Below, one piece after another: positions 5,739-11,887 of a DNA stretch of 11,887 bases (within the stretch, counting starts at the first letter, position 1; each line of letters opens with the position of its first letter). The notes below the pieces were generated by a model, which was not told the DNA's origin, ran no database searches, and saw only the letters and a list, made by a program, of their open reading frames with translations. The stretch comes from Actinomycetes bacterium (lineage in GTDB: Bacteria; Actinomycetota; Acidimicrobiia; Acidimicrobiales; UBA8190): NCBI GenBank assembly GCA_021798135.1, contig JAJZYI010000082.1, positions 1-11,887 on the forward strand, in the 5' to 3' direction. Position numbers and translations under genes: made by a program.

Positions 5739-6626
5739 CTGCGCCCGTCCGCCGGCCCCCAGGTCAGCGAGGTCCCCGAGGTTCCGGAGGTTCCGGCCGT
5801 CCCGACCCGCAGCGCCGGCGCCGCCCCGGCGTCCCTGGTGGCGCGGCTCGTCGCCGCGGGCTGCGTCGCCGCCGAGGAGGAGGCTGCCGAGCTGGTCGCC
5901 GCGGCCGAAGGGAGGGCCGCGGCGGCCGGCGCCGGCGCGGGCGTCGACCAGGGCGTGCTGGAAGGCCTGGTGGCTCGCAGGGTGGCGGGCGAGCCCCTCG
6001 CCTGGGTGACCGGATCGGTGTGGTTCCTGGGCCACCGGGTGCGGGTGGATCCGGGCGTGTACGTGCCCCGCTGGCAGAGCGAGGCCCTGGCCCGCCGTGC
6101 CGTCGAGCTGCTGCCCGACGGCGGGCTCGCTGCCGACCTGTGCACGGGAGCCGGGGCGATCGCCGTGGCGCTCGCCCGGGCCCGGCCCACGGCGCGGGTC
6201 GTCGCCACGGACGCCGATCCCGCGGCGTGCCGGTGCGCGGCGGCCAACGGCGCCGGCGACCGGGTGGAGGTCCTGTGCGGGGACCTCGCCGCCCCCGTGC
6301 CTGCCGCGCTGCACGGCCGTGTCGACGTGGTCGTCGCCGTCGCGCCCTACGTGCCGAGCGACGAGATCGGCCTGCTGCCCCGCGAGGCCCGCGACCACGA
6401 GCCGCTCGTCGCCCTCGACGGCGGTCCCGACGGCCTGCAGGTGCTGCGCCGGCTCGTCCGCGCTGCGGCACGGTTGCTCCGCCCCGGTGGCAGCCTGCTC
6501 GCCGAGCTCGGTGGCGAGCAGGACCGGGCGCTCGCTCCCGCGCTGCACGCGGCGGGCTTCGATGCGGTCACGAGCCACCACGACGGCGACGGCGACCTGC
6601 GTGGCGTGGAGGCCCGGCGCCGCTGA
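5736..6626 (+). CDS. PrmC-related protein methyltransferase, altered NPPY motif
   Basis: This 296-residue class I methyltransferase resembles PrmC/HemK and most closely, from memory, the actinobacterial PrmC-related group whose substrate is unknown. An acidic-Pro N-terminus (VPEVPEVPAVP) leads into a helical domain (about 31-85) like the substrate-recognition domain of PrmC. The link region reads GEPLAWVTGSVWFLGHRVRVDPGVYVPR (85-112), matching the GxPLqYi...F.g..v.v....viPR pattern. SAM motif I is DLCTGAGAI (134-142), and D159 ends the second strand. The active-site motif that is NPPY in PrmC, and as I recall NAPY or NVPY in the related group, reads VAPY (202-205). The following VPSDEIGLLPREARDHEPLVALDGGPDGL is conserved-looking. 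GTG 5736 is chosen for the leaderless promoter; TTG 5712 would add eight residues. Glutamine N5-methylation is the family's known reaction, but the missing Asn makes it doubtful here. Confidence 0.85.
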   Translation: MLRPSAGPQVSEVPEVPEVPAVPTRSAGAAPASLVARLVAAGCVAAEEEAAELVAAAEGRAAAAGAGAGVDQGVLEGLVARRVAGEPLAWVTGSVWFLGHRVRVDPGVYVPRWQSEALARRAVELLPDGGLAADLCTGAGAIAVALARARPTARVVATDADPAACRCAAANGAGDRVEVLCGDLAAPVPAALHGRVDVVVAVAPYVPSDEIGLLPREARDHEPLVALDGGPDGLQVLRRLVRAAARLLRPGGSLLAELGGEQDRALAPALHAAGFDAVTSHHDGDGDLRGVEARRR

Positions 6627-6656
6627 CGGTCGTGGCGCCGGCGGGAGCCGACCGTC
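6625..6656 (+). terminator. Hairpin overlapping the methyltransferase stop
   Basis: GACGGTCG at 6625-6632 pairs exactly with CGACCGTC at 6649-6656, around a 16-base GC-rich loop. It begins within the TGA codon. There is no T-tract. It is a plausible terminator for the rightward gene. Confidence 0.35.
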
Positions 6657-6705
6657 GCCGCTGCGCCGCTGGACCAGGTGGCGGATCGGGCGGGGGCGCC
6701 GCTCG

Positions 6706-6724
6706 CCTCCGCCCGCAGCGGAGG
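6706..6724 (-). terminator. Hairpin after the acyl-CoA dehydrogenase
   Basis: CCTCCGC (6706-6712) and GCGGAGG (6718-6724) are exact reverse complements around a 5-base loop. On the minus strand the hairpin starts 10 bases past the dehydrogenase stop, a good place for its terminator. No T-tract is present. Confidence 0.4.
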
Positions 6725-6734
6725 GCGTCGGTCC

Positions 6735-8069
6735 TCAGGCGTTCTTCGGCAGCTGCGAGAACGGCGTGTCGCGGTCGGGCCCCGGCTCCTTCGGCAGGCC
6801 CAGGACCCGCTCGCCGATGATGTTGCGCTGGATCTGGTCGGTGCCGCCGTAGATGGCAGGGGCCTGGGCGAACAGGGCCATCTCCGTGACCATCGGCAGC
6901 TCCGGCATGCCGGTCGCCTCCACCAGGGCGGCCCGCGCCTCGTCGTCGTAGCCGTGCAGCGTGCCGTAGGGGCCCAGCAGGCGCAGGCCGACGTCGCGCA
7001 GCAGCCGGGTGGTCTCGCTCATCGACAGCTTGGCCACGTTGGGCATCCCCGGGATGTCCCGCCCCGCCTCGCGCGCGGCCTTCACGCGCGCGGCGTTGAA
7101 CCGCCCCAGCTCGCCCAGGATGTGCAGGCGCACCAGGTCCTGGCGCACGAGCGGGTCGTCGGCCATGCCTCGCTTGCGGGCCAGCTCGAACAGGAGCCTC
7201 ACCCCCGCGGTGGCCATCGAGCCGGGGCTGCCGGTGTCGTTGGACCGCCGGCCGCCCGCCGTGAAGTCGCCGGCCCGCCGGTCCAGGTGGCCGACCACCG
7301 TCCCCGGGCTCGCCCCGCTGCCGCCTGCGGCGGACCCGCCACCGGACCCCAGACCGGCCCGCTCGAAGGCGAGGGTGGTGTTGGCCACCCGCCACCCGTC
7401 GCCCCGGTCGCCGATGAGGGCTCCGGCAGCCACCCGGGCGTCGGTCAGGAACACCTCGTTGAACAGGGACCGCCCCGTCATCTCCCGCAGGGGCCGGACG
7501 TCCACGCCCGGCTGGTGCATGTCGATGGCGAAGTAGCTGATGCCGCGGTGCTTGGGGGCGTCGGGGTCCGTGCGGGCGATCAGCATGCCGAGGTCGGCGA
7601 CCTGGCCGCCCGACGTCCACACCTTCTGCCCGCTCACCACCCACTCGTCGCCGTCGGCGACGGCGCGCGTCTGCAGGCCGGCCAGGTCGGAGCCCGCCTG
7701 CGGCTCGCTGAACAGCTGGCACCAGGCGTCGCGCCCGGTGACGATGCCCTTGACGTAGCGGTCGATCTGCTCCTGGGTGCCGTGGGTGGCGATCGTCGGG
7801 GCCGCGAGCAGCAGGCCGAGCCCCCCGGGCGCGCCCAGCGCGCCGAAGGCGGCGATCTCCTGCTCCACCCGCACGGCGTCGGCCCTCGACAGGTCGCGCC
7901 CGTAGGCGTTGGCCGGCAGCGACGGGGCGGACCACCCGGCCAGGCCGAGGCGCTCCCACCATTCGCCGACGGTGAGGTCGGGGTCCCAGTTGTCCTGCAG
8001 CCAGGAGCGCAGCTCGGTGATGAGCTGGTCCTCGGAGCCCCTGGTCCTGTCCGCGGCAGTCGTGCTCAC
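6735..8069 (-). CDS. Acyl-CoA dehydrogenase, FadE type
   Basis: This 444-residue flavoenzyme would oxidise an acyl-CoA to the 2,3-enoyl-CoA with FAD, in fatty-acid or sterol side-chain breakdown. An N-terminal helical part (1-110) is followed by the FAD/substrate-binding beta domain, with WCQLFSEPQAGSDLAGLQT at 116-134 and VVSGQKVWTSGGQVADLGMLIART at 144-167. A C-terminal helical domain ends with the family's YGGTDQIQRNIIGERVLGLPKEP (407-429). About 240-290 is Gly/Ala-rich and Arg-containing, longer than in short-chain members and probably a loop of this subfamily; total length exceeds the usual 380-400. TLAFER at 232-237 is where some actinobacterial members place conserved acidic residues; the catalytic base cannot be fixed from sequence alone. 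GTG 8069 is chosen because GGAGGAGG lies 8 bases upstream; the ATG at 8117 lies upstream of that site. It is a single-gene unit, divergent from the phosphate transporter. Substrate is unknown. Confidence 0.94.
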   Translation of the reverse strand: MSTTAADRTRGSEDQLITELRSWLQDNWDPDLTVGEWWERLGLAGWSAPSLPANAYGRDLSRADAVRVEQEIAAFGALGAPGGLGLLLAAPTIATHGTQEQIDRYVKGIVTGRDAWCQLFSEPQAGSDLAGLQTRAVADGDEWVVSGQKVWTSGGQVADLGMLIARTDPDAPKHRGISYFAIDMHQPGVDVRPLREMTGRSLFNEVFLTDARVAAGALIGDRGDGWRVANTTLAFERAGLGSGGGSAAGGSGASPGTVVGHLDRRAGDFTAGGRRSNDTGSPGSMATAGVRLLFELARKRGMADDPLVRQDLVRLHILGELGRFNAARVKAAREAGRDIPGMPNVAKLSMSETTRLLRDVGLRLLGPYGTLHGYDDEARAALVEATGMPELPMVTEMALFAQAPAIYGGTDQIQRNIIGERVLGLPKEPGPDRDTPFSQLPKNA

Positions 8070-8267
8070 GTGCCCCACCTCCTCCGGTGGTCCACCGTAG
8101 CTTGCACCGGGTGGCACGGGCCACGGCGCGTGCCGGGCGACGGCACGGGCTCGGGGGGCGAGGCTGCGGAGGGTTCGCCGGTGCCCGGACCGCCGGCAGC
8201 GGACAGTGGGTGGGGGAGCTGGTCACGTGGTGCGTGGCGAGCCCGTGCCCTCCGGGCCCACCGGCCA

Positions 8268-8300
8268 GATCACCGGAAGTTCACCAACCGTTCACCTGGG
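8268..8300 (+). promoter_or_regulatory. PHO box: three 11-bp direct repeats
   Basis: Three consecutive 11-base units, GATCACCGGAA (8268-8278), GTTCACCAACC (8279-8289) and GTTCACCTGGG (8290-8300), match the actinobacterial PhoP-binding direct repeat, whose core is GTTCACC. The third unit fits the Streptomyces consensus as I recall it (G, G/T, TCA, three pyrimidines, R, S, G) at every position; the second fits at 9 of 11 and the first at 7. A weaker in-phase unit (CGTCACCTGGT, 8323-8333) lies 33 bases downstream of the third. The repeats precede a phosphate transporter, which strongly supports the reading. Confidence 0.75.
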
Positions 8301-8320
8301 CGCCGCTTTCGGATTACCGT
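8291..8320 (+). promoter_or_regulatory. Phosphate transporter promoter
   Basis: TTCACC (8291-8296), inside the last PHO unit, stands in the -35 position. TACCGT (8315-8320) fits the actinobacterial -10 pattern TAnnnT after an 18-base spacer. The resulting leader would be about 75 bases. A PhoP-type activator bound at the repeats would overlap the -35, as in known PHO-regulated promoters. Confidence 0.5.
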
Positions 8321-8403
8321 GCCGTCACCTGGTCTCGATAGAACGGTGGTCGACGAACCGAGCCCGGCTCGTCGCGGGTGACACCGATCTCGGGAGGGAC
8401 CCT

Positions 8404-9855
8404 GTGGCCGACGCCCTTACCGCGCTCGACGAAGCGCCGTTGAGCCGGTTCCACAGCCGTGCCGTGGTGACGGCAGGCATGGGGTTCTTCACCGACGCGT
8501 ACGACCTGTTCATCATCGGCACGGCGACGACGCTGATCGCCAAGCAGTGGCACCTGACGTCGGCGCAGACCGGGCTGGTCAATTCGATCACGCTGATCTC
8601 GGCCTTCGTCGGCGCCTTCGTGTTCGGCCGAGTGGCCGACCTCCTGGGCCGTAAGAAGGTCTACGGGCTCGAGGCCATGCTGATGGTCGGCGGGGCCGTG
8701 GCGTCCGCCTTCGCCCCCAGCCTGATCTGGCTCCTCGTCTTCCGGTTCGTCCTGGGCCTCGGCGTGGGCGGCGACTACCCCATGTCCGCCGTGCTCATGA
8801 GCGAGTACTCCAACCGCAAGAACCGGGGCAAGCTCGTCGGGCTGGTCTTCTCCATGCAGGCGCTCGGCACGGTGGCCGGCTACATCGCCGGGCTCACCCT
8901 GCTGTCCGCCGGGGTGAACGCGGACGTCACGTGGCGGCTGCTCCTCGGCCTCGGAGCGATCCCCGCTGCTGCCGTGATCATGCTGCGCCGCCGCATGCCC
9001 GAGTCGCCGCGCTTCCTGCAGCAGGTCCGCGGCGAGGGTGCGGCGGCGGCGGAGGCGGTCAGCCGGTTCAGCGACGGGACGATCACCGCCGACGCGCCGG
9101 CGGCCAGGCCGGCGCCCGGGCGGGCCGGCGGCGCCCGGCTGAGCCTGTGGGCGTTCCTGAGCAACCGCCGGTACCTGCGCTACCTGGCCGGCACCGCCGG
9201 AGCCTGGTTCGTGTTCGACTACGCCTACTACGGCAACTCGGTGTCGGCACCGCTCATCGTGAAGAGCGTGCTCGGCTCCCACGGTGCCCACGTCCTCACC
9301 GAGGCGCTCGCCCTGCAGCTCATCGTGTTCACCGTGGCGGCGGTGCCGGGCTACTTCCTGGCCGCGTACGCCATGGACCGGATCGGCCACCGCCGCCTGC
9401 AGCTCATCGGGTTCCCCCTGATGGGGCTCGCCTTCCTCCTCATCGGCGTCATCCCGGGCATCACCGCCGCGGTCGTGCCGTTCCTGATCCTGTTCGGGAT
9501 GAGCTACTTCTTCGCCGAGTTCGGGCCCAACACCACCACGTTCGTGCTCGCCGGGGAGGTGTACCCGACGAGCGCCCGCACCACCGGGCACGGCATCTCC
9601 GCCGGGATCGCGAAGGTCGGCGCCTTCATCGGCGTGTACCTCTTCCCGGTCATCAAGGACCACCTGGGCGTGGGTGGCGCGCTCCGGCTGTCCGCCGCCT
9701 TCGCCGTGGCCGGCGCCCTGCTCACCCTGCTCGTCCCCGAGCCCGCCGGCCGGAGCCTGGAGGACCTGTCCTCCGAAGAGGTCGTGCAGGCCGCCGAGGC
9801 GGTGGTGGGCCTGGCGCCCGAGCCGGTGGCGACCGGCGAGCGCGCCACCGGCTGA
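8404..9855 (+). CDS. Phosphate:H+ symporter, major facilitator superfamily
   Basis: The 483-residue membrane protein belongs to the phosphate:H+ symporter branch typified by yeast Pho84 and the fungal PiPT. It has 12 predicted membrane segments with a central loop at about 200-250. Signature segments are GMGFFTDAYDLFIIG at 25-39, GRVADLLGRKKVYGLE (75-90, the MFS loop 2-3 motif) and GVGGDYPMSAVLMSEYSNRKNRGKLVG (120-146). The phosphate-site residues that I recall from the PiPT structure all have counterparts with the same spacing: Tyr125, Gln152, Trp268, Asp272, Tyr276, Asn376 and Lys404; the proton-path acids match Asp31, Asp34 and Asp124. GTG 8404 follows GGGAGG (8392-8397) by 6 bases. The PHO-box promoter predicts induction by phosphate shortage. 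The low-complexity tail (about 460-483) is probably cytoplasmic. Relatives include aromatic-acid transporters, but the conserved site favours phosphate. Confidence 0.92.
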   Translation: MADALTALDEAPLSRFHSRAVVTAGMGFFTDAYDLFIIGTATTLIAKQWHLTSAQTGLVNSITLISAFVGAFVFGRVADLLGRKKVYGLEAMLMVGGAVASAFAPSLIWLLVFRFVLGLGVGGDYPMSAVLMSEYSNRKNRGKLVGLVFSMQALGTVAGYIAGLTLLSAGVNADVTWRLLLGLGAIPAAAVIMLRRRMPESPRFLQQVRGEGAAAAEAVSRFSDGTITADAPAARPAPGRAGGARLSLWAFLSNRRYLRYLAGTAGAWFVFDYAYYGNSVSAPLIVKSVLGSHGAHVLTEALALQLIVFTVAAVPGYFLAAYAMDRIGHRRLQLIGFPLMGLAFLLIGVIPGITAAVVPFLILFGMSYFFAEFGPNTTTFVLAGEVYPTSARTTGHGISAGIAKVGAFIGVYLFPVIKDHLGVGGALRLSAAFAVAGALLTLLVPEPAGRSLEDLSSEEVVQAAEAVVGLAPEPVATGERATG

Positions 9856-9857
9856 GC

Positions 9858-9915
9858 CTCGGCGGGGCGGCGCCGCCGGGAGCGGCTGCTGACCCGGCTG
9901 CCGCGCCGAGCGCGG
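9858..9915. terminator. Inverted repeats between convergent genes
   Basis: The 70-base gap between the transporter and the next leftward gene contains nested dyads: CTCGGCG (9858-9864) with CGCCGAG (9904-9910), the 12-bp palindrome GGCGGCGCCGCC (9866-9877), and CCGCGC/GCGCGG (9901-9906, 9910-9915) with a 3-base loop. These probably end transcription from both sides, but no single stem stands out and there is no T-tract. Confidence 0.35.
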
Positions 9916-9925
9916 GCCCGGGCAG

Positions 9926-10285
9926 TCAGCGTGGCGTGCCGAGGGCGGCGGCGATCCGCCGGGCGCGGCCCTCGGCGTCGGCGCAGGAGACCACCAGGCG
10001 GTCGAAGCGAGCACCGTCCGTGTCGACCACCACGGCGGGCCCGTGGCGGTAGACGGCGGCGAAGTCGGTGGTCCCGGCCCCGCGGCGCGTGCACAGCGAG
10101 ATCACCCCGGGGATGCCGGTCCCCGGGGCGCGGATGCCCCGCAGCTCGGACCACGGGTCGTCGCTCACCCGCACGTCCGTCACCGACGCCAGTGGCACCC
10201 GGACGTTCCCGCGCATCGCGCCGAGCTTCTCCAGCGGGCTGAGCCGCACCACCACGTCCGGCCCCTCGACGTCGACCGTCGCCAT
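9926..10285 (-). CDS. Small conserved actinobacterial protein, PH-like fold possible
   Basis: The 119-residue soluble protein has no signal peptide or membrane segment. From memory it resembles a common uncharacterised actinobacterial family with the pattern VVVRLSPLEKLGAMRGNVRVPLASVTDVRVSDDPW (11-45), ELRGIRAPGTGIPGVI (47-62), FAAVYRHGPAVVVDTDGARFDRLVVS (75-100). The run of short beta-strands followed by a C-terminal helix (about 103-115) is reminiscent of bacterial PH-like domains, which is inference. ATG 10285 is preceded on the minus strand by GAGAGGAG about 7 bases away. It is downstream of, and on the same strand as, the two-component pair, but 233 bases and a repeat array separate them, so it is probably an independent unit. 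Its role is unknown. Confidence 0.78.
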   Translation of the reverse strand: MATVDVEGPDVVVRLSPLEKLGAMRGNVRVPLASVTDVRVSDDPWSELRGIRAPGTGIPGVISLCTRRGAGTTDFAAVYRHGPAVVVDTDGARFDRLVVSCADAEGRARRIAAALGTPR

Positions 10286-10324
10286 CGTCGCGCTCCTCTC
10301 GCCCTGCGGGCCCGGTTCGGTCCC

Positions 10325-10438
10325 GGCCCGTCGCACCTGGCCCTTCGCTCGGAGCCCTTCGTCCGGACCTCTTCGTCCGGACCTCTTCGTCCGGACCTCT
10401 TCGTTCGGAACCCCTGCAACGGGCCCGTCGCACCTGGC
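10325..10438. repeat. 14-bp palindromic array between 17-bp direct repeats
   Basis: Five consecutive 14-bp units occupy 10344-10413. The three middle units are identical (TTCGTCCGGACCTC at 10358, 10372 and 10386); the outer ones are TTCGCTCGGAGCCC (10344-10357) and TTCGTTCGGAACCC (10400-10413). Each contains an inverted repeat despite sequence differences: GCTC-G-GAGC, GTCCGGAC three times, and GTTC-G-GAAC. The array is bracketed by two identical 17-mers, GGCCCGTCGCACCTGGC, at 10325-10341 and 10422-10438. It lies 58-128 bases upstream of the small leftward gene at 9926-10285 and downstream of the response regulator, so it could hold operator sites or an RNA structure. The unit length rules out protein coding. 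Confidence 0.88.
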
Positions 10439-10518
10439 GTGCCTGCGCCGGTCCGACCCGGCGCCGTCCAGCTGACCGCCCGGGGTGCCCGGCAGGGCGA
10501 TCCGAGCCGGCCCCGAGG

Positions 10519-11277
10519 CTAGCGGCCGGGCGCGCGCGACGGGGGCGGCTCTTCCGTTGGCGCAGCGCCCGCCGCCGGCGCCCGTCCTGCCGGTCCCGCT
10601 GGTGCCGGCGTCGCGCCGTCGGTTGGCTCGGCGGCCCCGGTGACGAGGTACCCGAGCCCGGCGGCGCGAGCAGCGAGGGCGAGCTCCACTCGTGTGCGCA
10701 CCCCGAGCTTCGCCCGGAGGTGGTCGAGGTGCGTCCTGACGGTCGCCTCCGACACGACCAGGTCGCCCGCGATCTGGCGGGGCGAGCGCCCGGCCCCGAC
10801 GAGCTGCAGGACGTGCTCCTCGCGACGGGTCAGCTGCCCGCCATGCGCCGTTCCCGGCAGGAGGACGGCGACCAGCCGCGCCGTGAGGTCACCGGGGAGC
10901 GCGATCCCTCCGTCGTGGACGACCTGGACCGACCGCTCGACCTCGGGCCAGGGCGCCGACTTGGCGATGAACCCGCTGGCCCCGGAGCCGAGCGCGCGGA
11001 CCAGGTAGTCGTCGGCCGCGAACGCGGTGGTCACGAGCACCCGTGGCCGGGCAGAGCGGTTGCCGCCGGTGAGCTGGGCGGCGAGGGAGATGCCGTCGCG
11101 GCCGGGCATCCGGACGTCGGCGAGGACCACGTCCGGGCGCCGGTCCATGCAGAGGGCCACGGCTTCGTCGGCACCCGTCGCGGTCCCGGCGAGCGCCACC
11201 ACCGCGGACGCGTCCACCAGGGCGCTGACGGCCCGGACCATGATGGGGTCGTCGTCGACGACCATCAGGGAGATCAT
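10519..11277 (-). CDS. NarL/FixJ-family response regulator
   Basis: The 252-residue cytoplasmic regulator has a receiver domain (1-120) with acidic residues Asp8-Asp10, phospho-acceptor Asp54 in VVLADVRMPGRDG, Thr84 in LVTTAF, and Lys106 in IAKSAPW. A linker leads to a LuxR-type helix-turn-helix (about 148-211) reading LTRREEHVLQLVGAGRSPRQIAGDLVVSEATVRTHLDHLRAKLGVRTRVELA. Phosphorylation by the partner kinase should promote dimerisation and DNA binding. After the DNA-binding domain there is an extra tail of about 40 residues rich in Pro, Ala and Gly (213-252), not typical of the family. The ATG overlaps the kinase stop as ATGA (11274-11277), indicating translational coupling. The target genes are unknown; nothing specific links it to the other genes of the window. 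Confidence 0.94.
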   Translation of the reverse strand: MISLMVVDDDPIMVRAVSALVDASAVVALAGTATGADEAVALCMDRRPDVVLADVRMPGRDGISLAAQLTGGNRSARPRVLVTTAFAADDYLVRALGSGASGFIAKSAPWPEVERSVQVVHDGGIALPGDLTARLVAVLLPGTAHGGQLTRREEHVLQLVGAGRSPRQIAGDLVVSEATVRTHLDHLRAKLGVRTRVELALAARAAGLGYLVTGAAEPTDGATPAPAGPAGRAPAAGAAPTEEPPPSRAPGR

Positions 11278-11887
11278 CGGCCAGAACGGCTCGCATGGCT
11301 GGCGGCTCGGGCCGGCACCGAGGCGCGGACGGTGAACCCCGGCTGCCCGGTCCCCGTCAGGTCCAGGGTGCCACCGGCGTCGGCCAGGTGGCGACGCAGC
11401 CGTTCCAGGCCGGTGCCGGAGCCGCCCGGGCCGGCGCGGGCCGGCCCGGGGTCAGCGACGGACACCGTCGCCGCGTCCGGGCCCACGTGCAGGCCGACGT
11501 CGACCACCGTCGCCGCCGAATGCCGCGCGACGTTGGCCAGGGCCTGCTCCAGCACCTCCGCCACCAGGGCATCCTGGTCGGGGGTGATGCGCAGGGGATC
11601 GCCGCGGACGGCCAGGCGCAATTCCACGCCGACCGGCCCCAGCCGGCCGATCCACCGCCCGAGCACGGTCCCGAGGGTTCCCGCGAGGCCCGGCACGGGC
11701 AGCCCGGCGAGCGGTGGCGGCGTGCCGTCCGCTGCCGTGCCGATGCCCGCCGCGCCCGGCATGCCCGCCGTGCCGATGCCCGCCGTGCCCGGCATGCCGG
11801 CGGGGGTGGTCGCTCCGGTTGGGCCGGCGGCAGCGGGGGCCGCCTCGGCCGCGGGGCCGCCGTCGCCGGGCGTGCCCCACGACCCCA
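11274..11887 (-). CDS. Sensor histidine kinase, C-terminal part (runs off window)
   Basis: The frame is open to the right edge, so only the last 203 residues are visible. They end in an HATPase_c domain of the kind that pairs with NarL-type regulators. The N-box is EVLEQALANVARHS, with the Mg-binding Asn encoded at 11532-11534, followed by VSVADPGPA in place of the usual D-x-G box and GSGTGLERLRRHLADAGG as the glycine-rich ATP lid. Upstream is LAGLPVPGLAGTLGTVLGRWIGRLGPVGVELRL, a typical lead-in. The phosphorylated His domain must lie outside the window or be absent. Between it and the ATPase lies a Pro/Ala/Gly-rich stretch with an 11-residue tandem repeat. It overlaps the response regulator by 4 bases. 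A standalone ATPase-domain protein beginning at ATG 11795 is possible but less likely. Confidence 0.82.
   Translation of the reverse strand, partial: GSWGTPGDGGPAAEAAPAAAGPTGATTPAGMPGTAGIGTAGMPGAAGIGTAADGTPPPLAGLPVPGLAGTLGTVLGRWIGRLGPVGVELRLAVRGDPLRITPDQDALVAEVLEQALANVARHSAATVVDVGLHVGPDAATVSVADPGPARAGPGGSGTGLERLRRHLADAGGTLDLTGTGQPGFTVRASVPARAASHASRSGR
11737..11802. repeat. 33-bp tandem repeat inside the kinase gene
   Basis: Two units, 11737-11769 and 11770-11802, share the plan gtgccgatgcccgccg(c/t)gccc followed by ggcatgcc and a variable end. In the kinase frame they encode the 11-residue repeat GMPG(T/A)AGIGTA twice. Both copies are in frame, so the protein is lengthened rather than disrupted. 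Confidence 0.85.

Noticed and set aside
4602..6581. Long leftward open frame opposite the secreted protein and methyltransferase
   Set aside because: Antisense shadow; the opposite strand has signal peptide, motifs and good ribosome binding sites.
10344..10413. CRISPR array or protein-coding repeat
   Set aside because: 14-bp units abut without spacers and the period is not a multiple of three.

Overview
The window is very GC-rich (roughly 75% by eye), with strong C/G preference at third codon positions, GTG starts and Shine-Dalgarno motifs such as GGAGGAGG. Gene content points to the Actinomycetota: an actinobacterial-type PrmC-related methyltransferase, an FadE-type acyl-CoA dehydrogenase, Streptomyces-like PHO-box repeats and a NarL-type two-component pair. 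A peptide reading WVVAQDGAVFAYGD resembles the repeat of secreted propeller-like proteins that I associate with Acidimicrobiia, but that placement is inference.

Layout. Positions 1-1224 are poorly resolved. They hold one possible small Cys/His protein (320-568), a 21-bp tandem repeat, the 3' remnant of a propeller-repeat protein ending at 869, and a perfect 17-bp hairpin just after it. A zinc-ribbon sugar-type C-methyltransferase (1225-2367, +) then converges on a LigB/YgiD-type extradiol dioxygenase (2619-3518, -), with a 41-bp tandem array between them. A long gene-free divergent region (3519-3970) contains a perfect 32-bp tandem duplication. Two secreted proteins of unknown function follow on the + strand (3971-4624 and 4743-5651); the second is flanked by Gly/His-rich segments. 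Next comes a PrmC-related protein methyltransferase (5736-6626, +), probably read from a leaderless GTG, whose usual NPPY-type motif reads VAPY. It converges on an acyl-CoA dehydrogenase (6735-8069, -). A divergent regulatory region carries three 11-bp PHO-box-like repeats in front of a phosphate:H+ symporter of the major facilitator superfamily (8404-9855, +). The right end is leftward: a small conserved protein (9926-10285), a 14-bp palindromic repeat array, and a NarL/FixJ response regulator (10519-11277) that overlaps by 4 bp a histidine kinase running off the window edge.

How the genes work together. The clearest functional unit is the phosphate transporter with its own PHO-box promoter, which predicts induction by phosphate starvation through a PhoP-type regulator. 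The kinase/regulator pair is a second unit, translationally coupled. The two secreted proteins may form a third. The methyltransferases, dioxygenase and acyl-CoA dehydrogenase look like independent single-gene units. I see no CRISPR array, tRNA, rRNA, transposase or phage gene. The most unusual material is the set of short tandem repeats (14, 21, 32, 33 and 41 bp), mostly in gaps between genes, and the orphan secreted pair.
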